A stretch of DNA of 64,000 bases from Hyphomonas sp. (GTDB taxonomy: Bacteria > Pseudomonadota > Alphaproteobacteria > Caulobacterales > Hyphomonadaceae), in contig NZ_PNMA01000001.1 of the NCBI RefSeq assembly GCF_013823385.1, positions 224,135-288,134 of the forward strand. Direction: 5' to 3'. Position numbers and translations under genes: made by a program. How positions within the stretch are numbered: position 1 is the first letter of the stretch; every line of letters begins with the position of its first letter. Below are positions 10,446-20,368 of the stretch, piece after piece. Below the pieces are notes generated by a model. It had not been told where the DNA came from. It ran no database searches and saw only the letters and a program-made list of their open reading frames with translations.

Positions 10446-10826
10446 ATGCTGCCCGGCATCGGGTTTTCCGAATTATTGCTGATCGGCCTTGCGGCGCTCA
10501 TCATCATTGGTCCCAAGGACCTGCCGATGATGATGCGCAAGCTTGGCCAGATCATGGGCAAGGGCCGGCGCATGGCGCGCGAGTTCCAGGCGGCGTTTGA
10601 CGACATCGCCCGCCAGAGCGAGCTGGATGAACTCAAGAAGGAAATCCAGGAGCTGCGCAAATCCAACACGCTGGCCTCTGCGCAGGACGATCTGGCCGCA
10701 TATGAGGCGGATGTGAACTCGGCCATCATGCGCGAGCATCCGGCATCGCCCCCTGCGCCTTCCGTGGAGGCGCCTGAGCCTGACGACCAGCCCGGCCCGG
10801 CCGCTGCCAAGGGCGGCCCTGCATGA
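10446..10826 (+). CDS. tatB: Sec-independent protein translocase subunit TatB
   Basis: Tat receptor-complex component, 126 residues. The N-terminus MLPGIGFSELLLIGLAALIIIGPKDLP is diagnostic, with Glu at the start of the membrane helix and the GPK-LP turn. An amphipathic helix (MMMRKLGQIMGKGRRMAREFQAAF is its extent, split here by description only) leads into a coiled charged region around 55-80 and a Pro/Ala-rich tail. It lies 25 bases after tatA, and its stop overlaps the tatC start by 4 bases (ATGA), indicating translational coupling. Confidence 0.94.
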   Translation: MLPGIGFSELLLIGLAALIIIGPKDLPMMMRKLGQIMGKGRRMAREFQAAFDDIARQSELDELKKEIQELRKSNTLASAQDDLAAYEADVNSAIMREHPASPPAPSVEAPEPDDQPGPAAAKGGPA

Positions 10827-11653
10827 ACCACGCCCCGCCCAAGGACGAGCAGCCCGAAATCCTCGATGATGAGGTGGAATCCAGCCGCGCGCCGCTGCTG
10901 GACCATCTGATCGAGCTGCGGGGGCGGCTGATCAAGGTGTTGCTGGCGCTGGCCGTCGCGACGATCGGGGCCTTCTTCTTTGCAGACCAGATCTACAATC
11001 TGCTGGTGGCGCCGTTCGCTTCCGTCGCCGAAGATGTGCGCGGCTCGAAGCTGGAGTTCATCTTCACCGCGCCGATGGAATTCTTCTTCGCCAAGCTGAA
11101 GCTGGCGCTGTTTGCCGGCGTGTTTCTGGCGTTCCCCGTGATTGCCTGGCAGATTTATGCCTTCGTCGCGCCGGGGCTCTACAAATCCGAGCGCGGCGCG
11201 TTCTGGCCCTATCTCGTCTTCGCGCCGATCCTCTTCTCTCTGGGCGCGGCGTTTGTTTATTACATCATGCTGCCCATGCTGGCGCGCTTTACCGTGTCGA
11301 TGGAGCAGGTGGACGCCGCGCAGACCACCATCAAGATGATGCCGCGGGTGGGAGACTATCTCTCCCTCGTGATGGCGCTGATGCTGGCCTTTGGCATTTC
11401 GTTCCAGCTGCCGGTGATCCTGACGCTGCTTGGCAAGATTGGCCTCGTCACATCATCGGGCCTCGGCAAGGGGCGCAAATATGCGATCGTCGGCATCCTT
11501 GCCTTTGCCGCCCTGTTCACGCCGCCGGACGCGATTTCACAACTTCTTCTGGCAGGGCCGGTCTACCTTCTCTACGAGATTTCCATCTTCTGCGTGCGCA
11601 TGATCGAGCGGAAGGCGGAAAAGGCCGATGCGGCGGCAGCGGCGGCCGAATGA
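10823..11653 (+). CDS. tatC: Sec-independent protein translocase subunit TatC
   Basis: Membrane core of the Tat translocon that recognises the twin-arginine signal; 276 residues. The cytoplasmic N-terminal segment holds the conserved HLIELRGRLIK. Six hydrophobic stretches follow. The loop FIFTAPMEFFFAKLKLALFAG and the conserved FVAPGLYKSER are clear TatC signatures, as is the FTPPDAISQLLLAGPVYLLYE end. The C-terminus ends in a Lys/Ala-rich tail. ATGA overlap with tatB. Last gene of the tat operon; the NYN gene starts 99 bases later. Confidence 0.96.
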   Translation: MNHAPPKDEQPEILDDEVESSRAPLLDHLIELRGRLIKVLLALAVATIGAFFFADQIYNLLVAPFASVAEDVRGSKLEFIFTAPMEFFFAKLKLALFAGVFLAFPVIAWQIYAFVAPGLYKSERGAFWPYLVFAPILFSLGAAFVYYIMLPMLARFTVSMEQVDAAQTTIKMMPRVGDYLSLVMALMLAFGISFQLPVILTLLGKIGLVTSSGLGKGRKYAIVGILAFAALFTPPDAISQLLLAGPVYLLYEISIFCVRMIERKAEKADAAAAAAE

Positions 11654-11752
11654 TTTTCCCTGCAGCGGCGGCGTTGCATTTTATGGTCAGGTGTTGAACC
11701 TAGGCGCCGGATAGAAACCAACCGTCTCCCGAGAAACGAGGAGCCTGCCCGA

Positions 11753-12877
11753 GTGTCGCGCGTTAAAAGCGTCCTGCTGGTCGATTTCGACAATATCTAC
11801 GGCGCGACCAGTGAAGAGGTTGTCAGCGGGCTGTCCAATTGGCTGCTCTGGCTGGAGGATGGCGCCTTCTCGCCGAAGAGCCGCCGCCGCCGTTTCATCG
11901 ACAAGCGCGTCTACTGGAACCTGCAATTCGACAAGTATCGTCCGGAGTTCGAGCGGGCGGGGTTCTCCGCCTATAACTGCCGGGCGCTGGCCAAGCGCAA
12001 GATCAGCGCGGGCAAAAGCTCTGCCGACATCGTGCTGACGATGGACGCCATCGAGATTGCGCTGGTGAATGAGGAGGTCGAGGAGTTCGTCATCCTGACC
12101 ACCGACTCAGACTTTGTGCCGGTAGTGAACCGGGTGCAGGCGGGCGAGCTGCGGGTGGTGGCCTGCGGCAAGGAAACCGACCCGACCTATGAGTTGTTCA
12201 GCCAGTATGCCGATGCGGCGATCCATATCGGGGCGCTGAAGGCGGCGTTCAGCTACCAGCGCGCCAAGCGCAAATGGTATGCCTTGCGCTCGCCGCCGCC
12301 CGAGATTGCGCCGCTGACGCTGGTGAGGGAGCGCCGCTCGCCGCTGATGGGGCGGGTGCGGGCCGCGCTGGACACGAGCGAGGCGCCCAAGGATGGGCCA
12401 CCGCCAGAGCTGCTGCGCGCGGTCGCGATCATCAAGGAGCTGGGCGAGCGGATGCCCGACCAGCCGCTGTCCAAGACGCGCGTCGTGCGGGCGCTGAGCC
12501 TCATTCAGGAGTTCACCCCCACCTATCAGGCGGGCCTGCGCCCCTGGTTTGGCCACAAGAACTTCGCCGCCATGATGCGCCGCCTGTCGCAGATCCAGCC
12601 GGCGATTGAAGTGACCACGCTGGGCAAGAACAAGGTGGAGACGGTGTGGCGCGAGCCGGCCGAGGCGCCGCCGCCAAGGCCCAAGGCGCCCCCGCCGGTG
12701 GATGACGAGCCCGAGGCCCGTCTGCTGCCGCGCGAGCGCACGCCGCTCGCCCTGCTGGCCGACGCAGCCAAGGACGCAGACCTGCCCGATCCTGTAGAGG
12801 ATACGGCAGAAGAGGCCGCCGGAGAGGCAGACGAGACCGAAGAGGCCGGCACCGAGGTGGTTACCACTCGGGTCTGA
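11753..12877 (+). CDS. NYN-domain (PIN-like) putative ribonuclease
   Basis: Predicted metal-dependent RNA-cleaving protein of 374 residues. The N-terminal NYN domain (about 1-165) shows the acidic pocket: LLVDFDNIYG with Asp10/Asp12, SADIVLTMDAIE, and LTTDSDFVPVVNR. The middle (about 215-290) looks like a small winged-helix or LOTUS-like segment (ELLRAVAIIKELGERMPDQPLSK, described in part). The tail from about 295 is Pro/Glu-rich and disordered. Start is GTG with GAGGAG nine bases upstream. It sits between tatC and serS. Its RNA target is unknown; the domain call is from the aspartate pattern. Confidence 0.82.
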   Translation: MSRVKSVLLVDFDNIYGATSEEVVSGLSNWLLWLEDGAFSPKSRRRRFIDKRVYWNLQFDKYRPEFERAGFSAYNCRALAKRKISAGKSSADIVLTMDAIEIALVNEEVEEFVILTTDSDFVPVVNRVQAGELRVVACGKETDPTYELFSQYADAAIHIGALKAAFSYQRAKRKWYALRSPPPEIAPLTLVRERRSPLMGRVRAALDTSEAPKDGPPPELLRAVAIIKELGERMPDQPLSKTRVVRALSLIQEFTPTYQAGLRPWFGHKNFAAMMRRLSQIQPAIEVTTLGKNKVETVWREPAEAPPPRPKAPPPVDDEPEARLLPRERTPLALLADAAKDADLPDPVEDTAEEAAGEADETEEAGTEVVTTRV

Positions 12878-12945
12878 CCGGTGGACAGGAGGGGGCGGCG
12901 CGGATTAGAGCCTTCCCATTACCCACCAGAGCCTGAGGCTTCCCA

Positions 12946-14370
12946 ATGTTCGATATCCGCGCCATCCGCGACAATCCTGATGTTTTCCGCAATGCATGGA
13001 ACCGCCGGAAGTCTGGATTGGGCTCTGTGGTCGATGAAATCCTGAAACTGGATGCGCAGTGGCGCGAGGCGACCACCGCCAAGCAGGACGCCGAAAGCGC
13101 GCGCAATGCAAACTCCAAGCTGATCGGCCAGGCGAAAGCCAAGAAGGACGACGCCGAGGCCGAGCGCCTGATGGCGCTGGTGGCCGAGGCGAAGACCACC
13201 ATCGAGCAGGCGAGCGCGGATGAAGACGCCGCCCGCAAGGCGCTGGACGATGTGCTGATGGGCCTGCCGAACCTGCCGCTGGACGAAGTGCCGGACGGGG
13301 CGGACGAGCATGCCAACCGCGAAATCCACAAATGGGGCACGCCGAAAGGCATCAACGCGCCCAAGGACCACGCCGATCTCGGCGAAGCCCTGAAAGGGCA
13401 GGGCGGGTTCCCGCTGATGGACTTTGAAGCCGCTGCCCGGATGAGCGGCGCGCGCTTTGTGGCCTTGCGCGGCAAGCTGACCCGGCTGGAACGGGCGCTG
13501 GCAAACTTCATGCTCGACCTTCAGACGACGGAGCATGGGTATGAGGAGGTTAGTCCTCCGCTGCTGGTGCGCGATCAGGCGCTGTTGGGGACGGGGCAGT
13601 TGCCGAAGTTTGAAGAAGATCTTTTCCAAACAAATGACCTGCGGCCAAATGACATCCTTGAGGGAGTTTCTCAATATATTGTGCACCGGAACGAAGTTCA
13701 GGGGCATTCTATTGATGAGGTGATCCTAGCTAGCGAATATGTTTCTAAAGAGATCTTCGAAAGCCGATTCTTCCTCATCCCCACCTCTGAAGTCCCACTT
13801 ACCAATCTCGTCCGTGAACAGATCCTGGAGGCGGCGCAACTCCCCCTCCGCTTCACCGCCCACACGCCCTGCTTCCGCTCTGAAGCGGGCAGTGCGGGGC
13901 GCGATACCAAGGGCATGATCCGCCAGCACCAGTTCAACAAGGTGGAGCTGGTCTCCATCGTGGCGAATGAGGAAGAGGGGCTGAAGGAACTCGAGCGGAT
14001 GACGGGCTGCGCCGAGGAAGTGCTCAAACGTCTGGAGCTGCCCTTCCGCCGCGTGCTGCTCTGCACCGGGGACATGGGCGCGGGCGCGCGCAAGACCTAT
14101 GACCTTGAAGTGTGGCTGCCCTCGCAGAACACCTATCGCGAGATTTCCTCCTGCTCTTACTGCGGCGACTTCCAGGCCCGCCGCATGGACGCGCGCTACC
14201 GCCCCGAGCCGAAAGCAAAGCCCGAATATGTCCACACGCTGAACGGCTCGGGCCTCGCGGTCGGCCGCACGCTGGTGGCGGTGCTGGAGAATTATCAGAA
14301 TGCGGACGGGTCTATCACGGTGCCCAAGGCGCTGGTGCCGTATATGGGCGGGGTTGAGGTGATCAATTAA
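12946..14370 (+). CDS. serS: Seryl-tRNA synthetase with an in-frame catalytic-domain insertion
   Basis: Charges tRNA-Ser (and tRNA-Sec where present) with serine; 474 residues, longer than the usual 420-430. The N-terminal coiled-coil arm covers about 30-105. The class II motifs are present: motif 1 around [11 protein letters not shown], motif 2 [21 protein letters not shown], motif 3 [20 protein letters not shown]. Between LPKFEEDLF and [11 protein letters not shown] there are 49 residues (228-276) instead of about 12-15. The extra stretch is AT-richer than its surroundings. All catalytic motifs are intact and the frame is open, so the enzyme is probably functional. Operon neighbours are the tat genes upstream and surE downstream. 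Confidence 0.95.
   Translation: MFDIRAIRDNPDVFRNAWNRRKSGLGSVVDEILKLDAQWREATTAKQDAESARNANSKLIGQAKAKKDDAEAERLMALVAEAKTTIEQASADEDAARKALDDVLMGLPNLPLDEVPDGADEHANREIHKWGTPKGINAPKDHADLGEALKGQGGFPLMDFEAAARMSGARFVALRGKLTRLERALANFMLDLQTTEHGYEEVSPPLLVRDQALLGTGQLPKFEEDLFQTNDLRPNDILEGVSQYIVHRNEVQGHSIDEVILASEYVSKEIFESRFFLIPTSEVPLTNLVREQILEAAQLPLRFTAHTPCFRSEAGSAGRDTKGMIRQHQFNKVELVSIVANEEEGLKELERMTGCAEEVLKRLELPFRRVLLCTGDMGAGARKTYDLEVWLPSQNTYREISSCSYCGDFQARRMDARYRPEPKAKPEYVHTLNGSGLAVGRTLVAVLENYQNADGSITVPKALVPYMGGVEVIN
13627..13773 (+). other. AT-richer insertion within serS
   Basis: The segment encodes residues 228-276, of which about 35 are additional compared with the usual spacing between motif 1 and motif 2 in bacterial seryl-tRNA synthetases. 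It contains runs such as TCTCAATATATTGTG and GAATATGTTTCTAAAG, quite unlike the GC-rich codon use on either side. The encoded peptide is polar and likely helical. It could be an inserted repeat or a gene-conversion patch from a divergent serS. Confidence 0.6.
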
Positions 14371-14394
14371 GCCCTTTCTCACTCTGTGGAGAAT

Positions 14395-14483
14395 GGGTTG
14401 GGGATGAGGGGGTGAGGTCAGGAAATGCGGCTGACGCTGCAGCCCTCACCCCCAGCCCCTCTCCCGCAAGCGGGCGAGGGGAG
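14395..14483. repeat. REP-like palindromic intergenic repeat
   Basis: Two purine/pyrimidine-biased arms face each other: GGGGATGAGGGGGTGAGG (14400-14417) and CCCTCACCCCCAGCCCCTC (14443-14461). The second arm runs into a compact hairpin at 14456-14481 (CCCCTC-T-CCCG / CGGG-C-GAGGGG around CAAG). This form, ending in CCGCAAGCGG, is common as dispersed repeats in GC-rich proteobacteria. It fills the serS-surE gap and may stabilise or terminate the serS transcript. Confidence 0.7.
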
Positions 14484-14496
14484 TTAGAAGGGTGAC

Positions 14497-15258
14497 ATGA
14501 GAATTCTCCTGACCAATGATGACGGCATCAACGCGCCCGGTCTCTCCGTGCTGGAGGAGATTGCCAAGGAGCTGTCTGACGACATCTGGATTGCGGCGCC
14601 TGAGGAGGAACAGTCCGGCAAGGGGCGGGCGATTTCGCTGACGCAGCCCGTGCGGGTGCGCAAGGTGGGGGCGAAGGCCTGGGCGGTTGCGGGGTCTCCG
14701 TCGGACGCGGTGCTGCTGGCGCTGCGCGACCTGATGCCGGAAATGCCGGAGCTTGTGCTGTCGGGCGTCAATCGCGGGCAGAACATTGCCGAGGATACGA
14801 GCTTTTCCGGCACCATCGCGGCGGCGATGTTCGGGATGCAGCTTGGCGTGCCGTCGATTGCGCTGAGCCAGGCGCAGAATTTCCGCGAGCGCGGTTCGCT
14901 CTCCTGGGAAACGGCGAAGGCCTGGGGCGCCAAGGCCATCCGGCCGCTGCTGGAGATGGGCTGGCCGAATGATGTGGTGATGAATGTGAACTTCCCGGAT
15001 GTGGAGCCCGGCGATGTACGCGGAATACAGATCACAAGACAGGGCTTCCGCGACGAGGCGATCATCCACACCGACCGCCGCGAGGACCTGCGCGGCAATG
15101 ATTATTACTGGATCGGCTATCGCGGGAAGCTGTCCAAGCCCGACGAAGGGACTGACATCCGTGCGATCTATGACGGCTATGTCTCGATCTCACCGCTGCA
15201 TGTGGACTTGACGCACGAGCCGTTCCTGAAAACGCTGAAGGAGTCATGGCAGAGCTGA
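14497..15258 (+). CDS. surE: 5'/3'-nucleotidase SurE
   Basis: Metal-dependent acid phosphatase acting on nucleoside monophosphates, linked to stationary survival; 253 residues. The metal site motif LTNDDGINAPG (Asp8, Asp9) begins the protein, and SGVNRGQNIAEDTSFSGT (holding the conserved Asn) follows near 89-106. PSIALSQ and VNFPDV are further family markers. The C-terminal DYWIGYRGK-like segment (NDYYWIGYRGK) is standard. It overlaps pcm by 13 bases, the usual surE-pcm arrangement. Confidence 0.96.
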   Translation: MRILLTNDDGINAPGLSVLEEIAKELSDDIWIAAPEEEQSGKGRAISLTQPVRVRKVGAKAWAVAGSPSDAVLLALRDLMPEMPELVLSGVNRGQNIAEDTSFSGTIAAAMFGMQLGVPSIALSQAQNFRERGSLSWETAKAWGAKAIRPLLEMGWPNDVVMNVNFPDVEPGDVRGIQITRQGFRDEAIIHTDRREDLRGNDYYWIGYRGKLSKPDEGTDIRAIYDGYVSISPLHVDLTHEPFLKTLKESWQS

Positions 15259-15905
15259 TCGCCGATCCCTTCCGCGCTGCGCGGCTTCTTCTGCATCTGA
15301 GGCAGGAGGGGGTGACCGATCCTCTGGTGCTGGCCGCGATGGAGACTATCGGCCGGGCGGCCTTTGTGGACACGCCGGGCCTGGAGGCGCTGGCATTTGA
15401 GGATGCGATGCTGCCGATCCTGTGCGGGCAGGTGATGCTGCGCCCCTCGGCGACGGGGCATCTGATCCAGGCGATGGGTCTGAAGCGGGGCCGGGAGGGG
15501 CGCGTGCTGCTGGTCGGACTGGGCTCTGGCTATATGGCGGCGCTGCTGGCCCAGCTGGCCGGGCATGTCTGCGCGGTGGAGCGGTTCCGGCGCCTCACCG
15601 AGGAGGGGCGCGCGCGGATGGCGCGGCTGGGCATTGCGAACGTGTCGATCGCGCATGGGGACGGCCTCCATGGCTGGGCGGAGCAGGGGCCGTTCGATGC
15701 CATCGTGCTGGCAGGGGCGGTCGAGACCGTTCCGGAGGGCTTGCCTGCGCAGCTCACCCGGCATGGCCGGCTGGTGGTGCCGGTGGCTGCAGGGCCCGCC
15801 CAGACCAGCCTTGTCAGCCTCAATGCCGCCGGCGAGGTGACCGGGCGCCAGCCCCTCTTCCAATGGATGCCCCGGCTTGCCGAAGGACGCGCGCAAGTGC
15901 TTTGA
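15246..15905 (+). CDS. pcm: Protein-L-isoaspartate O-methyltransferase
   Basis: Repairs isomerised aspartates in aged proteins using S-adenosylmethionine; 219 residues. The SAM-binding loop is VLLVGLGSGYMAALLA at about 87-102, followed by the acidic end of the next strand (VCAVERFRRL) and the post-motif GDGLHGWAEQGPFDAIVLAGAVETVPEGL. The N-terminal region has the family's RxAFVDTPGLEALAFED pattern (RAAFVD). It overlaps surE by 13 bases. In several relatives an M23 peptidase gene follows pcm; here yajC follows directly. Confidence 0.93.
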   Translation: MAELIADPFRAARLLLHLRQEGVTDPLVLAAMETIGRAAFVDTPGLEALAFEDAMLPILCGQVMLRPSATGHLIQAMGLKRGREGRVLLVGLGSGYMAALLAQLAGHVCAVERFRRLTEEGRARMARLGIANVSIAHGDGLHGWAEQGPFDAIVLAGAVETVPEGLPAQLTRHGRLVVPVAAGPAQTSLVSLNAAGEVTGRQPLFQWMPRLAEGRAQVL

Positions 15906-16020
15906 ATACAGTTTGAATACAGGGGGAATCGCCTGCAGGGGTAGTTTGCCAAGCTGGGGTTGCCCAGCTATACGCCACTGTTCCCCGGCTCCGCCGCAGA
16001 ATATTCTGGAGAATGTCGAT

Positions 16021-16392
16021 ATGTCCGCCCGTTTTCTGACACTTGGTCTCATTTCGGCGGCGCTGGCCCTGCCGGCCATCGCCCAGGGCGCGCCTGCCTC
16101 GCCGGGCGGCGGCCTGATGATGCAGCTGGTGATGTTCCTGCCGCTCATCCTGATCTTCTACTTCCTGCTGATCCGCCCGCAGCAGCAGCGCGCGAAAAAG
16201 CACACCGAGATGGTGAGCAATATCAAGCGCGGCGACACCGTGGTCACCTCCGGCGGCCTGATCGGCAAGGTGAACAAGGTCAGCGATACCGAAATTTCCC
16301 TTGATCTGGCAGAGAATGTCCGCGTTCGCGTCATCAAGTCGATGGTGATTGAAGTGCGCAACAAGGCCGAGCCGGTTCCGGCAAACGACTGA
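16021..16392 (+). CDS. yajC: Preprotein translocase accessory subunit YajC
   Basis: Small Sec accessory protein associated with SecDF; 123 residues. After an unusual extra N-terminal hydrophobic segment that looks like a signal (MSARFLTLGLISAALALPAIA), the core membrane helix MFLPLILIFYFLLIRPQQQRAKKH gives the YajC hallmark (IRPQQ). A soluble domain follows with GDTVVTSGGLIGKV. The start is the ATG at the edge of a 115-base gap after pcm; upstream in-frame codons lack similarity. secD begins 36 bases downstream. Confidence 0.95.
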   Translation: MSARFLTLGLISAALALPAIAQGAPASPGGGLMMQLVMFLPLILIFYFLLIRPQQQRAKKHTEMVSNIKRGDTVVTSGGLIGKVNKVSDTEISLDLAENVRVRVIKSMVIEVRNKAEPVPAND

Positions 16393-16428
16393 TCGGCCAG
16401 TCTCCTCTCCAAGCAATAGGATTGCGCA

Positions 16429-18036
16429 ATGCTTCAATTTCCGGCGTGGAAAGTTCTGCTGGTATTCGGGGTGCTGATCTGGGGCGTGATCATGGCGCTT
16501 CCGAATGCCGTGAACATGTCGAATGCGCCGGGCTTTCTGCCCAAGAAAGCGGTGAACCTCGGCCTCGATCTTCGCGGCGGCGTGTATCTCGAGATGGAGA
16601 TCCCGGCGACAGAGGTGATCAGCAGCCGGCTTGAGGTGTTTGCGCGCGATGTGCGCTCGGCCTTTGCCCGCACCTCTGACCGCGATCCGATCTTCTTCCA
16701 GCCGGAACTTCGCGGGCGCACCATGCTGATCAAGCTCAGCCGGCCCGACGCAGACGGCAACTTCCCGGTGGAGGATGCCCTGCGGCGCCTCGACCGGATC
16801 AACAGCCCGATTGAAGGCGGCCTCGGCGGCGGGAAGACGTTCGACATCTCCCGCGCCGGACCCGACAGCCTTCTCGTCAGCGTCTCGTCTGCGTCTGAAA
16901 CGGCGATGCTGCAGGACGCGCTGAACAAGACCATGACCATCGTGCGCCGCCGGGTCGACCCGGACGGCGTGGCCGAAATCTCGCTGACGCCCTCGGGCAC
17001 CAACCGCATCGTGCTGGAAGCGCCGGGCGAGCCGGACCCGGAACGCCTGAAGGATCTTCTCAGCCGCGATGGCCGGATGACGTTCAACCTCGTCGAATCC
17101 AGCCCGGCAGAGATTGCTTCGGCCCAGGCCGGCGTCATCAAGCCGGGCTTCCGCCTGCTGGAAGGGCCGGAGACCGGGCCGCTGCTGGTGCGCGAAATTC
17201 CCGAAGTGGTCGGCTCTGACATTGCCACGGCCAGCCAGGGCAATGACGATGCCAACCGCCCGCAGATCAACTTCCGCCTCAACGCCAATGGCGCGCGCAA
17301 ATTCTACGAAACGACCCGGAACAATTCGGGCAAGCTGTTTGCCATCGTTCTGGACGATGTGATCATGTCGGCCCCGCGCATCAATGAGCCGATCCCCGGC
17401 GGGAATGTGCGGATCACGGGCTCCTTCACCATCGAGCAGGCACAGGATCTCGCCGCGATCATCGCGGCCGGTGAGATGCCGGCCAAGGTGCAGTTCCTGG
17501 ATCAACGGGTTGTCTCTTCCACGCTGGGGGAAGACTCCATCGAGTCCGGCTTCCGGGCGGCCATCGTCGGCCTGGCGCTGGTGGCCGTGTTCATGGTGCT
17601 GGCCTATGGCCTGCAGGGCATGTTTGCGGTGTTTTCACTGATGGCGAACGTGATCCTCATCTTTGCGGCGCTGTCGCTGGTGGGCGCCACGCTGACGCTG
17701 CCAGGGATCGCCGGCATCATTCTGACCATCGGTATGGCGGTGGACGCCAACGTGCTGGTGTTCGAGCGGATACGGGAAGAACAGAACAATGGCCGGTCGC
17801 TCTGGACCGCCGTGCAGGCGGGTTATGAGCGCGCTCTGGTGACCATTCTGGACGCCAACGTCACGACGCTGTTTGCAGCAATTATCCTCTACACGCTGGG
17901 GTCCGGCCCGGTGAAGGGCTTTGCCGTCACGCTGGCCTTCGGCATCGTCACCTCCGTGTTCACCGCGTTCGTGTTCACGCGGATGCTGACGATCTTCTGG
18001 ATGAAGGCGTTCAAGACCAAGAGCTTCGCGGTTTAG
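16429..18036 (+). CDS. secD: Protein translocase subunit SecD
   Basis: Inner-membrane RND-type subunit that uses the proton gradient to pull proteins through SecYEG; 535 residues. One N-terminal helix (VLLVFGVLIWGVIMAL), then LGLDLRGGVYLEMEI (the D1 motif), a large periplasmic domain with VRRRVDPDGVAEISL, and five C-terminal helices. GEDSIESGFRAAIVGL and MAVDANVLVFERIREE are diagnostic, the latter containing the functionally important Asp. The secF ATG lies 19 bases after its stop. Confidence 0.97.
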   Translation: MLQFPAWKVLLVFGVLIWGVIMALPNAVNMSNAPGFLPKKAVNLGLDLRGGVYLEMEIPATEVISSRLEVFARDVRSAFARTSDRDPIFFQPELRGRTMLIKLSRPDADGNFPVEDALRRLDRINSPIEGGLGGGKTFDISRAGPDSLLVSVSSASETAMLQDALNKTMTIVRRRVDPDGVAEISLTPSGTNRIVLEAPGEPDPERLKDLLSRDGRMTFNLVESSPAEIASAQAGVIKPGFRLLEGPETGPLLVREIPEVVGSDIATASQGNDDANRPQINFRLNANGARKFYETTRNNSGKLFAIVLDDVIMSAPRINEPIPGGNVRITGSFTIEQAQDLAAIIAAGEMPAKVQFLDQRVVSSTLGEDSIESGFRAAIVGLALVAVFMVLAYGLQGMFAVFSLMANVILIFAALSLVGATLTLPGIAGIILTIGMAVDANVLVFERIREEQNNGRSLWTAVQAGYERALVTILDANVTTLFAAIILYTLGSGPVKGFAVTLAFGIVTSVFTAFVFTRMLTIFWMKAFKTKSFAV

Positions 18037-18055
18037 GCGGTTAGGAACAGAAAAG

Positions 18056-19042
18056 ATGCTGATCAAATACTGGCCTAAAGAGACCAAAATACCCTTCATG
18101 CGCTATCGCTATGTCGGCGTGGTGCTGTCGGTGGTGATGATGATTGCCTCGGTCTATCTGGTGATGACCCGTGGGCTCAATCTCGGCGTCGACTTTGCCG
18201 GCGGCTCGGTGATCGAGCTGCGCCAGACAGAGCAGGTGACCGTTCCGGAAGTGCGCAGCCGCATTCAGGGCAGCCTGACCGTAAACTCCGCCACCAATGC
18301 CAATGGAGAACTGGTGGTCATCCGCTTCGGCGATCTCGACCAGTCTCTGCTGGGCCCCGAGTTCCAGGCCCTGTCGGACGAGGACAAGGCAGAGCGGGCG
18401 TCTGCCGCGTCCAATACCTATGTCGTCAACGCGCTCAAGCGGGAGTTCAACCTCGCCGACGCTGACATCCTGCGGAACGATTCGGTCGGGCCGAAGGTTT
18501 CCAGTGAGCTGTTCCGCGAAGGCATGATTGCGCTCGGCGTCGCGACGATCATGATGTTCCTCTACATCGCCTTCCGGTACACATGGTCCTATGCCGTTGG
18601 CGGCATTGCGGCGCTGGTGCACGATGCCATCGGCACGATTGGCCTCTTCTCGCTGCTGCAGCTGGAGTTCGACCTGACGACCATCGCGGCGCTGCTGACG
18701 ATCATCGGCTATTCGGTCAACGACTCAGTGGTGGTGTTCGACCGGATCCGGGAGATCCGGCGGAAGTACAAGCAGATGCCGGCCACCGAGGTGATCGACA
18801 TCGCCACCAACCAGACGCTTTCGCGCACATTCCTGACAGGCGGCACGACGATCATCGCTGTGCTCGCCATCGCGATCTTTGGCGGCCCGGTGTTGCAGGG
18901 GATGAGTGTCGCGATGATCTGGGGCATCATCATCGGCACCTATTCGTCGATCTACTTTGCGGCCGCGATTGTCCTGATGCTGGGTGTCGACATCAACCGC
19001 AAGCCGGTGGAAGACACGCCGGGCTTTGAGGCGATGCCGTAA
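18056..19042 (+). CDS. secF: Protein translocase subunit SecF
   Basis: Partner of SecD, 328 residues with six membrane helices. The first helix region (VGVVLSVVMMIASVYLVM) leads into LNLGVDFAGGSVIELR, the SecF D1 motif. The second half has GIAALVHDAIGTIGLF and IGYSVNDSVVVFDRIREIRRK, with the conserved Asp and Arg residues, then TLSRTFLTGGTTIIAVLA. Last gene of the export block; a strong hairpin terminator follows. Confidence 0.97.
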   Translation: MLIKYWPKETKIPFMRYRYVGVVLSVVMMIASVYLVMTRGLNLGVDFAGGSVIELRQTEQVTVPEVRSRIQGSLTVNSATNANGELVVIRFGDLDQSLLGPEFQALSDEDKAERASAASNTYVVNALKREFNLADADILRNDSVGPKVSSELFREGMIALGVATIMMFLYIAFRYTWSYAVGGIAALVHDAIGTIGLFSLLQLEFDLTTIAALLTIIGYSVNDSVVVFDRIREIRRKYKQMPATEVIDIATNQTLSRTFLTGGTTIIAVLAIAIFGGPVLQGMSVAMIWGIIIGTYSSIYFAAAIVLMLGVDINRKPVEDTPGFEAMP

Positions 19043-19063
19043 CCGGCGGGTTTCCAGAACAAG

Positions 19064-19099
19064 AAAAAGGCCGGACCCTTCGCAAGGTCCGGCCTTTTT
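19064..19099. terminator. Bidirectional rho-independent terminator (secF / ychF)
   Basis: AAAAAGGCCGGACC and its exact complement form a 14-bp stem with an 8-base loop, flanked by A on one side and T on the other. It lies between the ends of convergent secF and ychF and can serve both strands. Confidence 0.92.
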
Positions 19100-19120
19100 C
19101 TTTGGGGGCCTGGCAGGGCG

Positions 19121-20218
<1,098 letters not shown>

Positions 20219-20368
20219 GGGGCGAATACCTCTAAAATTCCTGAAAGGGCGCCTTAGCCCCTTTCGCTCCTGAAAAACAGGCACAAAAATCGCTAGGATG
20301 CAGCAGGGCTGGTGTTCAGGTGTTCTGCAGCTATCCTTAAGATCAGGCCTTATGCGAGGTAGAGTGCG

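Noticed and set aside
15820..17505. Minus-strand open frame of 561 codons opposite yajC/secD
   Set aside because: Antisense to two conserved genes; composition of a shadow frame.
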